Assembly: GCA_000226015.1 (NCBI GenBank)
Contig: JH154878.1
Coordinates: 256,807 to 284,626, forward strand
DNA length: 27,820 nucleotides
Origin: Mnemiopsis leidyi
Lineage: Eukaryota > Ctenophora > Tentaculata > Lobata > Bolinopsidae
Direction: 5' to 3'
Both the position numbers and the translations under genes were made by a program. Numbering within the stretch: the first letter of the stretch is position 1; every line of letters starts with the position of its first letter. The notes beneath the pieces were generated by a model that was given only the letters and a program-made list of their open reading frames with translations, was not told the DNA's origin and searched no databases. Shown piece after piece: positions 1 through 8,819 of this stretch.

Positions 1-401
1 TCATCAATATATACTGTAAAATAAACTAAAAACCTACAAGGCTGTGAGTAAATAACTTTGTTAAAGGCCCAATAAACAACTATGTTAGCTACATAAACAC
101 AAAGTTTGCCACCAGTTGCTACTCCCCCTGAAGACTGGTACCATCTTCCTCCAAACTTAGCAACTGCAGCATCTAAAGACATATGCACACTAGTTAAAAG
201 CCAAATTATAAAACCTTTATCCCAATTAGGCCTACAGTGCTCTATAGCATCCCTAATAGCTATCTCAACCTGTTCTCGTTTAATTGAATCATATAAAGCT
301 TCAACGTCCATGTTAAAAATCAAATGATCATTACGCATTTCAGTGGTCCGCTCAATGTGGTCCAATTTTTGCAAGAACATAGTTGAGTCCTGAATCAAAA
401 A
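1..401 (-). CDS. Reverse transcriptase fragment of a Penelope-like retroelement (partial, runs off window)
   Basis: The minus strand is open without a stop from 401 down to base 1 (about 133 codons), and the frame continues outside the window. Three reverse-transcriptase motifs occur in order. Motif A reads FNMDVEALYDSI, with the catalytic Asp. Motif B reads YQSSGGVATGG followed by KLCVYVANI. Motif C reads VYID plus a codon starting GA, so YIDD or YIDE at the edge. The upstream segment (QDSTMFLQKLD) resembles the region before motif A in Penelope-like enzymes, and the 'DV-ALY' and 'GVxTGG...AN' wording suits that class better than LINE or LTR enzymes (FADD/YADD/YMDD). An in-frame TAG at 402-404 is followed by a T-rich tract ending in CAG at 390-392, so the segment may be an exon starting at 389; some Penelope-like elements retain introns. 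The role would be copying element RNA into DNA. I see no damage in this part. The call as an RT is firm; the class is inferred. Confidence 0.85.
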
Positions 402-1048
402 CTAAGAACAATAATTAAATACAGAAAAATGTACACAATAAATACCAATAATGACACTCACACACAATTAGAGTACGTGAAACTTAGGACAAATGTCGGA
501 AAAACTATGTACAACCTAGAAGAATGACACCAACAACGAAAGGTAGAAGAAACTGGTGAAACACACTGTAAAATACATGGTGAATGACTATAGCCTCTCA
601 ACTGGCGAACACTACCTACACAAAATATACACACGTCTAAAAATATAAATAAACACGCCCTAAATTATACCTAGAACATGATATTTAATTTTAACAAGAA
701 AGATATGTACACACAATCAAAACAATTTTTCTGTATTTAAGTATTGTTTTTAGTTTTTCGTTAAATAAAGTTTTACATCGTTTTACGTCATTCTTTAAAC
801 TTCAGAAATTTCCAGTTTTTCACTAATAAAAATTTTGTATAGACTGAAGATGATGTTGTACATCAAAATTTATTTCAATTAGAAGAATGTTTTCTTTGTC
901 CAATCAAGGACTACGAGTTGCACGCAGAGGTTAAAGAAAATTTCTATTACTTAAAAATATCACGATATGCGACTCTAAGACAGTGCCCCATTGAACTATT
1001 TATTGCCTAATACATTGGTTATCATTTTTAGGGATAGACGCAATCGAT
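402..1048. other. AT-rich non-coding stretch upstream of the RT fragment
   Basis: I see no protein domain here on either strand. If the RT segment is an internal exon, this stretch would hold the preceding intron or the 5' part of the element, but I could not recognise an upstream coding exon. Confidence 0.5.
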
Positions 1049-1400
1049 GCGGAAAACAGTAGGGCTTATGCCTCTGGAGCTAAAAGAGATGGAAGGATAA
1101 GCGACACCACGTTTTGAAGATATTTGATTCAATTGATTAATTGAAGCGTAGGAAAGTTGAGAAGTTCCTAAAATGGTTTTTAAAACTGTCTTATGACTGT
1201 CATGAGCGAAAAACACTGGATTCTCCTGCGGAAAACGGTAGGGCTTATATCTAAGGAACCAAAACAAAAAAGATAGATTATGGAAGCATGCAGAGGGACG
1301 TCACGTTTCAAAGATAATTGCCGGAATTGTGGCGTAAGGGGGTTAAGAAGTTTCTGTCTAAGTCTTGAATTTGTCATTTTGATTCAAGTGTTATTTTTCC
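1049..1400. repeat. Diverged two-copy tandem repeat, period 179 bp
   Basis: The segment starting at 1049 (GCGGAAAACAGTAGGGCTTA) recurs at 1228 (GCGGAAAACGGTAGGGCTTA). Similarity continues through the unit: GACACCACGTTTTGAAGATA aligns with GACGTCACGTTTCAAAGATA, and GTTGAGAAGTTCCT with GTTAAGAAGTTTCT. The copies are clearly related but have diverged, so the duplication is old, or this is a remnant of a longer satellite. Short minus-strand frames inside the two copies share a peptide (ISPTVFR) only because of the repeat. Confidence 0.75.
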
Positions 1401-2115
1401 ATTTTTAAATCAATTTTGCGACCACGTTTTATAAGAAAGAGCAACAAAACGCACTACATTTTAAAGTCAGTATACTAGTAACTAGCTGCGTTAAATTTTT
1501 CTCCAGCACCTTTTTAACATTTGAGAAAGTTATGACGTCATGTGGGCACCTCCAAAATATACGGAAAGGCACTTTTAGTTGTACTTTTAAAAAGGGCACA
1601 TTTTTTACTTTGGGCGAGAAGTAGAAGAAAAATTATAGCTATAGTTATACCATCATTCTTGTGTAGAATTTTACGGCGATTCCGATGTTAATACTTTTAA
1701 AGTTTCAACGGGCGATGCGCGTCTAGAATTCGCCAGGCCAGAAATGCGTGAGATCGCGTGATGGCCGCAACAGTAGGTTATCAACCTACAATTAAAGTTC
1801 GACAATTGTCGCGATAATATCCGACTCTCACAGTCACAGCTCAAAGCTGAGCTAAACAAGTTAACAAGATCGTTTCGTTAAATGTTAAAAAGGTAGACGG
1901 ATATAATCTCGTCGATCTGAAAACTAATTTGAATGTCGCGGTGATACCCGATTGCTTTGTTTTATTTTGTCCGATCACCCTCCTTCGGAACGAATAATTA
2001 ATTTGACGAGATTAAAATTATATCCGTCTACTGTTCTACTTTTAACGAAACGATTATAAAAAGAAGCAAAGCTGCGAGCCGCGTGCGAATCAGGTAACCC
2101 GGTAACACCTCGACA

Positions 2116-2184
2116 AAATAAAATGTGCGGGAGGGTGCGCGCTGTTGCTTGTACAGCAGCGCGCACCCTCCCGTCATTTTATTT
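2116..2184. repeat. Long near-perfect hairpin (inverted repeat)
   Basis: A perfect 17-bp inverted repeat (CGGGAGGGTGCGCGCTG at 2128-2144 against 2157-2173) encloses a 12-base loop. After a small mismatch the arms extend outward through AAATAAAAT / ATTTTATTT. It lies just inside the plus-oriented motif copy at 2005-2054. A hairpin this long and GC-rich is typical of foldback or MITE tips and is not explained by coding. Confidence 0.85.
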
Positions 2185-2339
2185 GCGCTTCGAATGAAGG
2201 TCAGACAAAGTCAAACAAGCTGTTGCTAGACGTTGCCTCGCCCTGCTGCCAAGAAGAGCGCGCGGCGGCGTCGTGATAGGGTCACAACGTGAGACAAGCG
2301 CGCTGTACAACAATTACCAACTTTTGTTCATACTTGTTT

Positions 2340-2663
2340 GACGAGATTATATCCGTTTAACGTTCTAACGAAACGATAGCTGCGTGAGTCGGGTATCACC
2401 GCGACAAATATTTGTTAGATTTAGAATGGTAAACGATTATGATCTAATTGTAAAATCGCGTCGCAAGTCGATCTGGTATGCTAACGGCCCGCATGACGAA
2501 ACGATGTTTGACGGGCGATGCGCTTTTAGGCCATGCCAGAAATACGCCAGGCCAGAAATGCGTGAGAGCGCTTGTCGAGGTCACTTCGAGGTGTTACCCG
2601 ACCCGCGCGCGGCTCGCAGTTTTCTGCAGTTTCGTTAGGACGTTAGACGGATATCATTTCGTC
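2340..2663. mobile_element. Candidate MITE of about 324 bp bounded by inverted terminal motifs
   Basis: The motif at 2340-2377 (plus) and the one at 2629-2663 (minus) face inward like terminal inverted repeats of about 35-38 bp, with several mismatches between them. The interior has no transposase reading frame. I could not identify a clear short target-site duplication, so the ends are approximate and the element class is open. Confidence 0.45.
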
Positions 2664-2710
2664 AAGAGAGCGCGTGATGGCAGCCGCGACAGTAGGTTAT
2701 TAACTTACAA

Positions 2711-3791
2711 AACGACGAATCAATCATGAAATTAAAAAACATTTTTCACGTTAGTCATTGGTCATTTGCTGAACACGTTTATCCCTGTGCAAGCTTAATG
2801 CGAAATGAGGACGGGCGTACGCGACACCAGAGGTAGCAGCCGCGCGCGCATCATGCGTAATAATAATATTGCTCAGCCAGAACATTAGCCCTGTGGTTTA
2901 GCTTTGGCGCGGCGCAATTTCAATAGAACAGCCGGTGTTCTAATTTGGTTGTCAAATAAATTACATACCAAATTAACACATGTACCAGATCACAGATTAA
3001 CCCATGTAATGAAATTTAAGACACCAGGTAAATATGAGATGAACCCTGGTTAGTTTCGTCATTCGTAATATCAATGAATTTAAATTTCTTCGAGCTTTTT
3101 TCTATATCAAACATATCCTGACTGACTCTCTCTCTCGTCACACATAAAGCTTCTGTTTTAAAAAAATGAAAATTTACTATGCCAAATTAATTCCCAGGTT
3201 TTCAAATATTTGTCGATTTGAATTTCCTTTTAATCCAGGCAATCTGCAAATAGAATTTGATCTGTGCCAGGCCTGAAATGTATGACAGTGAGTGAATTTG
3301 GCAACATTATGCCATCAAACTAACATCATTTCGCTTAGAATGTTCTATTTATTTTCATAAACATAAATGTCAAGATTATCAGTACTGATTCTTTCTACAT
3401 TGAGATATATCAATTTCAAGGCGATTTTGGTTATGGCATTATAAAACTTTTAATAATGGTCTATATTTTTAGTCAAATAAATTTGCTATGGTAAGGCTGC
3501 TTACATACATAGTCCTAATCCTGACAAAGATTTCGACCAGTTTTGGACTTTTGCTTTTCCCTTAGGTTGCTAAAATGCATTTATCCACAACATTTGAATT
3601 TGACTACAGGTCGAGATCAAATTTCAATGACACTCAACCTGATAAGCCAAACAAATGAAGCATAAATACTCATAGAATCAGGTATGAAATAGGAAGAATC
3701 GGAAATTGAATGTTTATTCTTAGAAATGAACATCAATTTTGCTTATGTGAGAACGGTATGCAAACAGGGTTGAAAATTTTTAATAATTTTT
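2711..3791. other. Non-coding stretch, no recognised gene
   Basis: AT-rich DNA between the repeat mosaic and the SINE-like copies. I see no domain-bearing reading frame, RNA gene or clear repeat. Confidence 0.5.
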
Positions 3792-3974
3792 TTGTATTTT
3801 GTATTTACTATACCTGTACCCAGTCTTTTACAGTTATACTGAAGGAGCTCCTGGAAGATTCTGGATCTTTTAACAGAGACCCTTCATATTTAACCCTCAA
3901 TCACGGTTTTCCGGTCATTGGGCTGAGTCAACCGAAAAAGATTGCATTGGCAAATGCCCTTAGGGCACTCCTCT
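3792..3974 (-). mobile_element. SINE-like element, longer copy, minus orientation
   Basis: Read on the minus strand, the element begins AGAGGAGTGCCCTAAGGGCA and ends in an A-rich tail (AAATACAAAATACAAAA). It matches the copy at 4253-4396 in reverse complement over nearly its whole length but has about 39 extra internal bases. Those extra bases include TGACTCAGCCC, and the shared GAGGGTTAAAT follows at roughly tRNA box A to box B spacing. This suggests, weakly, a tRNA-derived head with a decayed Pol III promoter. No target-site duplication was evident for this copy. It carries no protein; the frame seen across it on the plus strand is incidental. Confidence 0.6.
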
Positions 3975-4235
3975 AGGATTGGCAGATCTGGGAATTGACA
4001 TTTTGAACCCCCTGACATTTTGGTTCTAACGTTGTTTTGGAGGTCAATCTATATCAAGTGGACCATGGGCTATTTGATTAATTAACCACTGATCTCTAAT
4101 ACAGGACCAATAAATGAGTTGTAAAATTTCTAAAAAATTTTTGAAAATTTTTGAGCAAATTATTGTAAGCAAATTATCTGGGTGCCAGACAACTAGGCCG
4201 AGCTCCATTACCCTATATATAATTCACAAGCCGAC

Positions 4236-4252
4236 TAAGCCAAATCAGAACT
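4236..4252 (+). repeat. Left target-site duplication, 17 bp
   Basis: TAAGCCAAATCAGAACT here is identical to 4397-4413. The two copies exactly bracket the SINE-like insertion at 4253-4396, as expected of LINE-type target-primed insertion. Confidence 0.85.
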
Positions 4253-4396
4253 AGAGGAGTGCGCTAAGGGCATTTGCCTATGCACCTGTGATTGAGGGTT
4301 AAATGAGGAGGGTCTCCGTTAAAAGATCTAGAATCTTCCAGGAGCCTCTTCAATATAACTGTAAAAGCCTGGGTACAGGTGTAACAAATACAAATA
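4253..4396 (+). mobile_element. SINE-like element, shorter copy, plus orientation
   Basis: A 144-bp insertion begins AGAGGAGTGCGCTAAGGGCA and ends with the A-rich tail ACAAATACAAATA. It is flanked by identical 17-bp direct repeats. It is the reverse complement of the element at 3792-3974 with point differences and an internal deletion of the candidate box A region. A 3' A-rich tail plus a long target-site duplication is the usual result of mobilisation by a LINE reverse transcriptase. The intact duplication indicates a fairly recent insertion compared with the surrounding repeats. Confidence 0.75.
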
Positions 4397-4413
4397 TAAG
4401 CCAAATCAGAACT
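4397..4413 (+). repeat. Right target-site duplication, 17 bp
   Basis: Exact second copy of the 17-bp sequence at 4236-4252, directly after the A-rich tail of the SINE-like insertion. Confidence 0.85.
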
Positions 4414-4651
4414 GGTTGATTGGTCAGTAAGAAATAGCTTCAATTAAACAAGAAAATTTCAATCAAACAAGAAAAGTTCTATAGAGCTCTAGTTCAGGTA
4501 CAGTGTTAGACATCTAGCAGGTAGTCAGATTACTGGGTTCAGATGTATGTATCTATGTTTAAACTTCTTGTTAATGTTTTTGTACAGACTGACAAAGATG
4601 GAAGAAGCATGGCAGTTGCTGACCTTCCATAAAAGCACGCTCAAAATCAAT

Positions 4652-5119
4652 CATCACAGAACCAGTCCTCTGTAGTCCAAGGTAGTGGTTTCTGCATGTT
4701 TGGCAGATCCAGAAGAGGAGGCTCCGCTTCTCTGAACAACTTGAGCAAAAGACTCTAGGTTCAGGAAGCTGAAGGTCTTGTTCACTTCTGCTGCTGTGTC
4801 TGCCAAGGTCTCTGAGATGAGGTTCTGTGTTGCAGAAAGGGGTTGATCAGCTGCTTTCCGTTTTAGGGACGTCCTATTGTGCTTGGGCGCTCCCATCAGC
4901 AGAGTCATTGTGGCGCTGTGTACCAAGAGTGAGGGAGTTGTTTGTCAGGGTTAGGTATATGTGACACTTCCACTTTGTAGGAGAGTTGTACTTGGCAAAT
5001 CTCCAGGTTGAGGTTAGGGCTGTGCCCTTGCTTTTCTTGGGGGAGTAGATGTAGCCGTCAGAATCCAGGATCTGCTGTGCTCTACGCTGGCTAGTGATGA
5101 ACTTGGAGAAGGTAGGCAT
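4652..5119 (-). pseudogene. Frameshifted FLYWCH-type zinc-finger coding remnant
   Basis: From an ATG at 5119 the minus strand reads MPTFSKFITSQRRAQQ, then DGYIYSPKKSKGT, then TWRFAKYNSPTKWKC, LTLG and QRHND, before a TAG at 4871-4873. The order (Gly-Tyr-x-Tyr, Lys-rich turn, Trp-Arg-x-x-Lys-Tyr, Lys-x-Lys-Cys, His-Asn) matches a FLYWCH domain, a DNA-binding zinc finger of animal proteins and of some Mutator-like transposons. Two zinc ligands look lost: the Cys after Trp is Phe, and the second His of HxH is Asp. The adjacent frame then continues to a TGA at 4652-4654 with KRKAADQPLSATQNLISETL, the kind of helical segment that follows the domain in FLYWCH/MULE proteins. This implies a one-frame slip near 4870-4890. 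It is probably a dead fragment of a transposon or retrocopy; a degenerate host exon cannot be excluded. Confidence 0.6.
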
Positions 5120-6337
5120 GATGAAATGGAAATGGAATCTTTTCAGCACTATTTATTTCCATTGTGTCGGCAATCAGTTGATCAGTCCTTCCACATGTTA
5201 CTCTGGGGTCTGGTATTACTCTTACATGCCTCCAACAAGCACGAATAATATCATGAGATGAGGACCATCACCACCACCCACTGGTGGCTCAGATCTCTTG
5301 GCGCCAATTCACCTCTGATACATCATTGATTTGGCTAGGCCATGTGATCCCTGTGAAAATGTACCTGACTCCCTTGGTGGCTCAGATCCCTTGGTGCCTA
5401 GTTGTCTGCCAAGGAATTGTCTAAACCTTCCCAAAAATGTTGTGAGAGCTTGAGTAGTTAGTCTGAACATGAAATCAAATGAATGATTAAAATGGTGAAG
5501 AAAGAAAAATTATCAGTCATTTGGGAATGAAATTATGTTAGTCTAGAGAGGGGGAGGGTTTAGGTACCAACCATGACATTCTTGAATTTGCTCCAAGGTC
5601 AACGGTAAAAAACATGACCATGTCCACTGACATCCAGGAACTGGTGTTGTTGGACTTAATGCTAGCTAAGTGGCTAGCTAAGTGGTACAAGGCTTGTGAC
5701 TGGAATTTCGATGTTTACAATACCTATGCTAATTGCTCATTTGTTAGCGCGAACCAAAATTTGAATTAAAAGAGCTATCTTTAATTGTAGAGACATCACT
5801 TATTTTTATGATTTATCTAAGCATTGACTTAGCAAATATTAAATGTCAGCCAGGCCACTAACAATGTTCATGTTTTGAGTCCAATCCAATAGCATACTGT
5901 TTATATTTTCTTCATTTTCTCAGTCAGTTTACAAATAGTCACTGCTATTCAGTGTGATATGCCACCGCTAGCCAAACTGTCATTTCACTATTTGCCTATG
6001 ATTTAAGGACAGGGAATTATATAAGGTCTGTCATTCTGATGCCTCACTTTGGATATTTCATTAATTTTGCATTGTTTGCGAAATTTTTTTGTTAATCATT
6101 GTCAGAAATTTTGGGAAAAACGAGGTGCCCTTTGATTATAGTTTCAATTTAACATTTATGCAATTAAGAAGGTGTATATCTTGTAATACCACTTTATATT
6201 CAACCTTGCTTTTACATGTTAGATCGTACATTCAAATATATAGCAGCCATTGAAAAATGTTTGGTATGCTTTAATTCATTTTTAAATGTATTTTTAAGAT
6301 TAAGCCTTATTGACAAATAAATTCTCAGAGAAGTGAT
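5120..6337. other. Intergenic or upstream region of the frizzled-domain exon
   Basis: No coding domain seen. It holds a direct repeat pair at 5281-5305 and 5374-5398 and a small tandem duplication near 5661-5682 (TAGCTAAGTGGC). The last 300 bases are AT-rich and should contain the promoter or an upstream intron of the following exon, but I see no decisive core-promoter element. Confidence 0.5.
5281..5398 (+). repeat. Short direct repeat pair, 93-bp spacing
   Basis: GGTGGCTCAGATCTCTTGGC at 5283 recurs as GGTGGCTCAGATCCCTTGGT at 5376, with a few mismatches over about 25 bases. The region between the copies is not duplicated. Origin unknown. Confidence 0.55.
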
Positions 6338-6884
6338 ATGTTGTGTCTAGTGGTTCTCTTTTCTGCATATATCAATGGGATCAGTGCTCAAGAGAGTGAC
6401 CGTTGTGAGCCTTTGACTATAGACACATGTGCTGAGTTTGGTTACTCAAGTGTTCGTTTCCCTAACGAGATGGATCAAAGCAGTCAGGAAGCCGCTGCAA
6501 ATGACCTTCAAGTGCTACAGAGATTCATTGATACAGGATGCAGCAAAGACCTCAAGTTGTTTTTATGCTCACTGTATGCGCCATATTGTAATGCTGCCTC
6601 TTTAGAACAGCGTATTATGCCTTGTCGTGACCTCTGTTTAAATGTGAGAGATCGTTGCTTGGCCACTATGCAAGAAAAAGATTATGAGTGGCCTAACTCC
6701 TGGAAATGTGGACGGTTTCCTTCAGAAAAGGGCATGTGTGTTGAAGGAGTAGAAAGTCCAGTAACTGAACCTCCCCCTGAACATTCAACAGAACATGAAA
6801 TAAAACCAACTTCAAAGATGCCAACTGTGGAACCTGATCAGAAGCCAGAGATAACAGACACTGTCGTTGTTGACAATTCTAACA
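6338..6884 (+). CDS. First coding exon of a frizzled-domain (Wnt-binding type) secreted or membrane protein
   Basis: Encodes 182 codons plus one base. Residues 1-18 form a signal peptide (hydrophobic LCLVVLFSAYI, likely cut near SAQ-ES). Residues 23-136 form a frizzled cysteine-rich domain with all ten expected cysteines: RCEPL, DTC, TGC, FLC, PYC, MPC, DLC, DRC, WKC, GMC. The family wording FPN, LKLFLCSLYAPYC and PCRDLC is present. In frizzled receptors and secreted frizzled-related proteins this domain binds the Wnt lipid and thumb. Residues from about 137 form a low-complexity Pro/Thr/Glu linker. The ATG is supported by an in-frame stop at 6311-6313. The exon ends at a good donor (A/GTGAGT, 6885) in phase 1, typical of extracellular modules; reading on into the intron gives only SEFLF and a stop. 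No seven-helix, netrin, kringle or kinase exon was found downstream, so the protein type (Frizzled, sFRP, ROR-like, collagen- or protease-linked) is unresolved. Confidence 0.9.
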
Positions 6885-8662
6885 GTGAGTTTTTATTTTA
6901 ATTTATTTCTTAACTGTTACCTGAATGAATCATGAAATAATGACATTCACAATTTTCAATTGCGCGCCACAAATTTGGTTTTTATCACACAACGACTGTC
7001 AAATTTTGGTTCCATTAGTTTAACTTGTAAAGATATATAAAGTTCTTTCACGGCTAACTTCACTGCCTCAACTTCTTTAATCATTGCAGATTGTTTATTT
7101 AAAAACAAAATTGTCTGCCGGCTAGGATACTGTAGTCAGGTTGACACCCACCTTTGTCGGTAGTGTGAATTCTCTAAAAATACATCTGCCCCAGATGCAT
7201 CTTGTGTGTGTGATGCAGTTATTAAGCAGCTACTTAGTGTGTTTGTTGTGAAGTTTGTGTTCAACTTTTAGTTAGAATTACTTGTGTTATTCAACATTTG
7301 TACGGTGTTATCTGTTCCCTTTAATTCTGAGTTTCTGAAGCGTGTAACTTCGTAGTACTATAGCTACACTCAATACCATAATCGCCTAAAAGGCAATATA
7401 AAACGGGCGTTCAAGATATATCATATAAATGTTTTTTGCTGTTGATTTTTTGCACCAATAGACAATATAAAAGTCTCCTTAACTGCTCTTGTGCATTCAA
7501 GTCTATTCTAATTTCTCATTTACAAATTGCCATGCAACTTCGCCTCTGGCGAAGCACAAGTGTTGTAAGAGGTCTAGTGCATGTTATCTTTAGCTGTTGT
7601 CATGTATGAAGTTGTGTAGATGCAGGAACTATGTTGGGCTACCACGAAGGTCATACGTACATCAAGTTCATGTTTCTGTTCTGGAATCGTTCCATAAGTA
7701 CTGAAAAATTTAATAACGTCGCCTTGATACATATTAAATAATTAAATGCCCAAAAGTAAGCCCATGTTTTTTGTAAAAAACGATAATAAATTAAATAACA
7801 CTGTCTAAATAAAATCCAATAAAGCACGCTACACTCTAGTCGCCTGCTGCCCAGGTTGAAGTATTGCTGTATAATGCCCTACATTAATCTGTCTAATGGC
7901 TAGAGAGTGATAGGCCTGACTTAACGGTTGGTTTCCTTTACCTCTCCCAATAAGAGACACTATATAGATTCCCCTGGACGTAGCTCGACAAATGAACAAA
8001 AGCCCTGCTGCCTGGTCTCTCTTCTACTCCAATAGTTACGTTACCTCCCAGCTAGCGAGTATAGACACTACTCAGCCTGTACAGGGTTGTGTGTTGTGTT
8101 CAAGCCAACCGAGGCAGGATGTCTCTATCTTACAACCTTGACAACAGATCCGAGCCTAATGATGTGCTTTAAGTCATGGTTGAGAGATTTAGCGTCTAGT
8201 TTACTAGGTTTGGTTGGGGTTAGATGGTTTGGTTGGGTAAGATGGTTGTTTGCTGTCGGGGTGATAAGGTTGATATATGCACGTCGCCGTGACTTGGTAA
8301 CCATTTTAGTTACTTAGTAACCCTTCATCATTCGTGGTTACCTTGGTAACTCAAAGTTTTTATATACGCCCGTCTGTCCTTTTTCTTGGTTAACATTGAA
8401 CTAAATTTAGGATGTGGTTATCTCCGTAATGCTGGTGGGAAACGAAAAGTATTTTTTTACTTATGATTCAATTCTAACTTTAAATTGTGGTTTTTTTAAG
8501 GAAGCTAGACTGCAGAACTCACCCTTATGACATCACCATGTATTTGCACTGGACATCTTAATTTGAGTGATGTGGTATGCTAGAAATGCTGAGCCTGTAT
8601 GACGAAGCCTATGTCACTTTTCTTGCGAACCAAGGTTTAAAGATGAAAAGTACCTACTTAGT
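6885..8662. other. Probable intron sequence after the frizzled-domain exon
   Basis: Starts with GTGAGT. AT-rich, with no domain-bearing frame on either strand. Around 8284-8353 there are several GTAAC/GTTAC half-sites, including GTTACCTTGGTAAC at 8337-8350, one base from an X-box consensus. The open frame near 8087-8317 has no recognisable content. Confidence 0.5.
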
Positions 8663-8819
8663 GAGAAGGTATTTTTGGGGAGGGTCGCAAATTTTTAGTA
8701 CCATGTGATGCAGCGATTGACCAGTGAGAAGTGAGAAGTTAAGTAAAACCATGCAATAGCGAGTACCGTTCTCGGGTGGTATGAACGATTCATTACCCCT
8801 CCCTAAAAATACCTTTCTC
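8663..8819. repeat. Inverted repeat, 22-24 bp arms, about 112-bp spacer
   Basis: GAGAAGGTATTTTTGGGGAG at 8663 pairs with the reverse complement of CCCCTCCCTAAAAATACCTT at 8797, arms about 22-24 bp with one gap and one mismatch. AGTACCTACTTA occurs on both sides (8650 and 8837) as a direct repeat outside the arms. Together these look like a small MITE with flanking duplicated sequence, but the evidence is modest. Confidence 0.55.

Larger units (their letters stand above)
1709..2710. repeat. Mosaic of inverted and direct repeats (MITE or foldback-like)
   Basis: A motif reading GACGAGATTATATCCGT, then a short variable stretch, then AACGAAACGAT occurs four times: minus at 1869-1913, plus at 2005-2054, plus at 2340-2377, minus at 2629-2663. 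A companion block (CTGCGAGCCGCG ... GGTAACACCTCGA) follows the motif at 2005 and on the minus strand of the copy at 2629. Another block is shared by 1709-1790 and 2513-2710: GGGCGATGCGC, CGCCAGGCCAGAAATGCGTG, CGACAGTAGGTTAT or similar. The tract is richer in GC than its AT-rich flanks. No transposase was found, so a non-autonomous DNA element cluster is the best reading; family unknown. Confidence 0.7.

Noticed and set aside
106..327. Plus-strand open frame of 73 codons
   Set aside because: It lies opposite the reverse transcriptase frame, starts at TTG, and has no domain; a shadow of the minus-strand gene.
3710..3976. 88-codon plus-strand frame
   Set aside because: It crosses the SINE-like copy on its antisense strand; the peptide is incidental.
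8087..8317. Plus-strand frame with a hydrophobic Trp/Leu/Val stretch
   Set aside because: The apparent membrane segment comes from repeated GGTTTGGTTGGG-like sequence; no start context or homology that I recognise.
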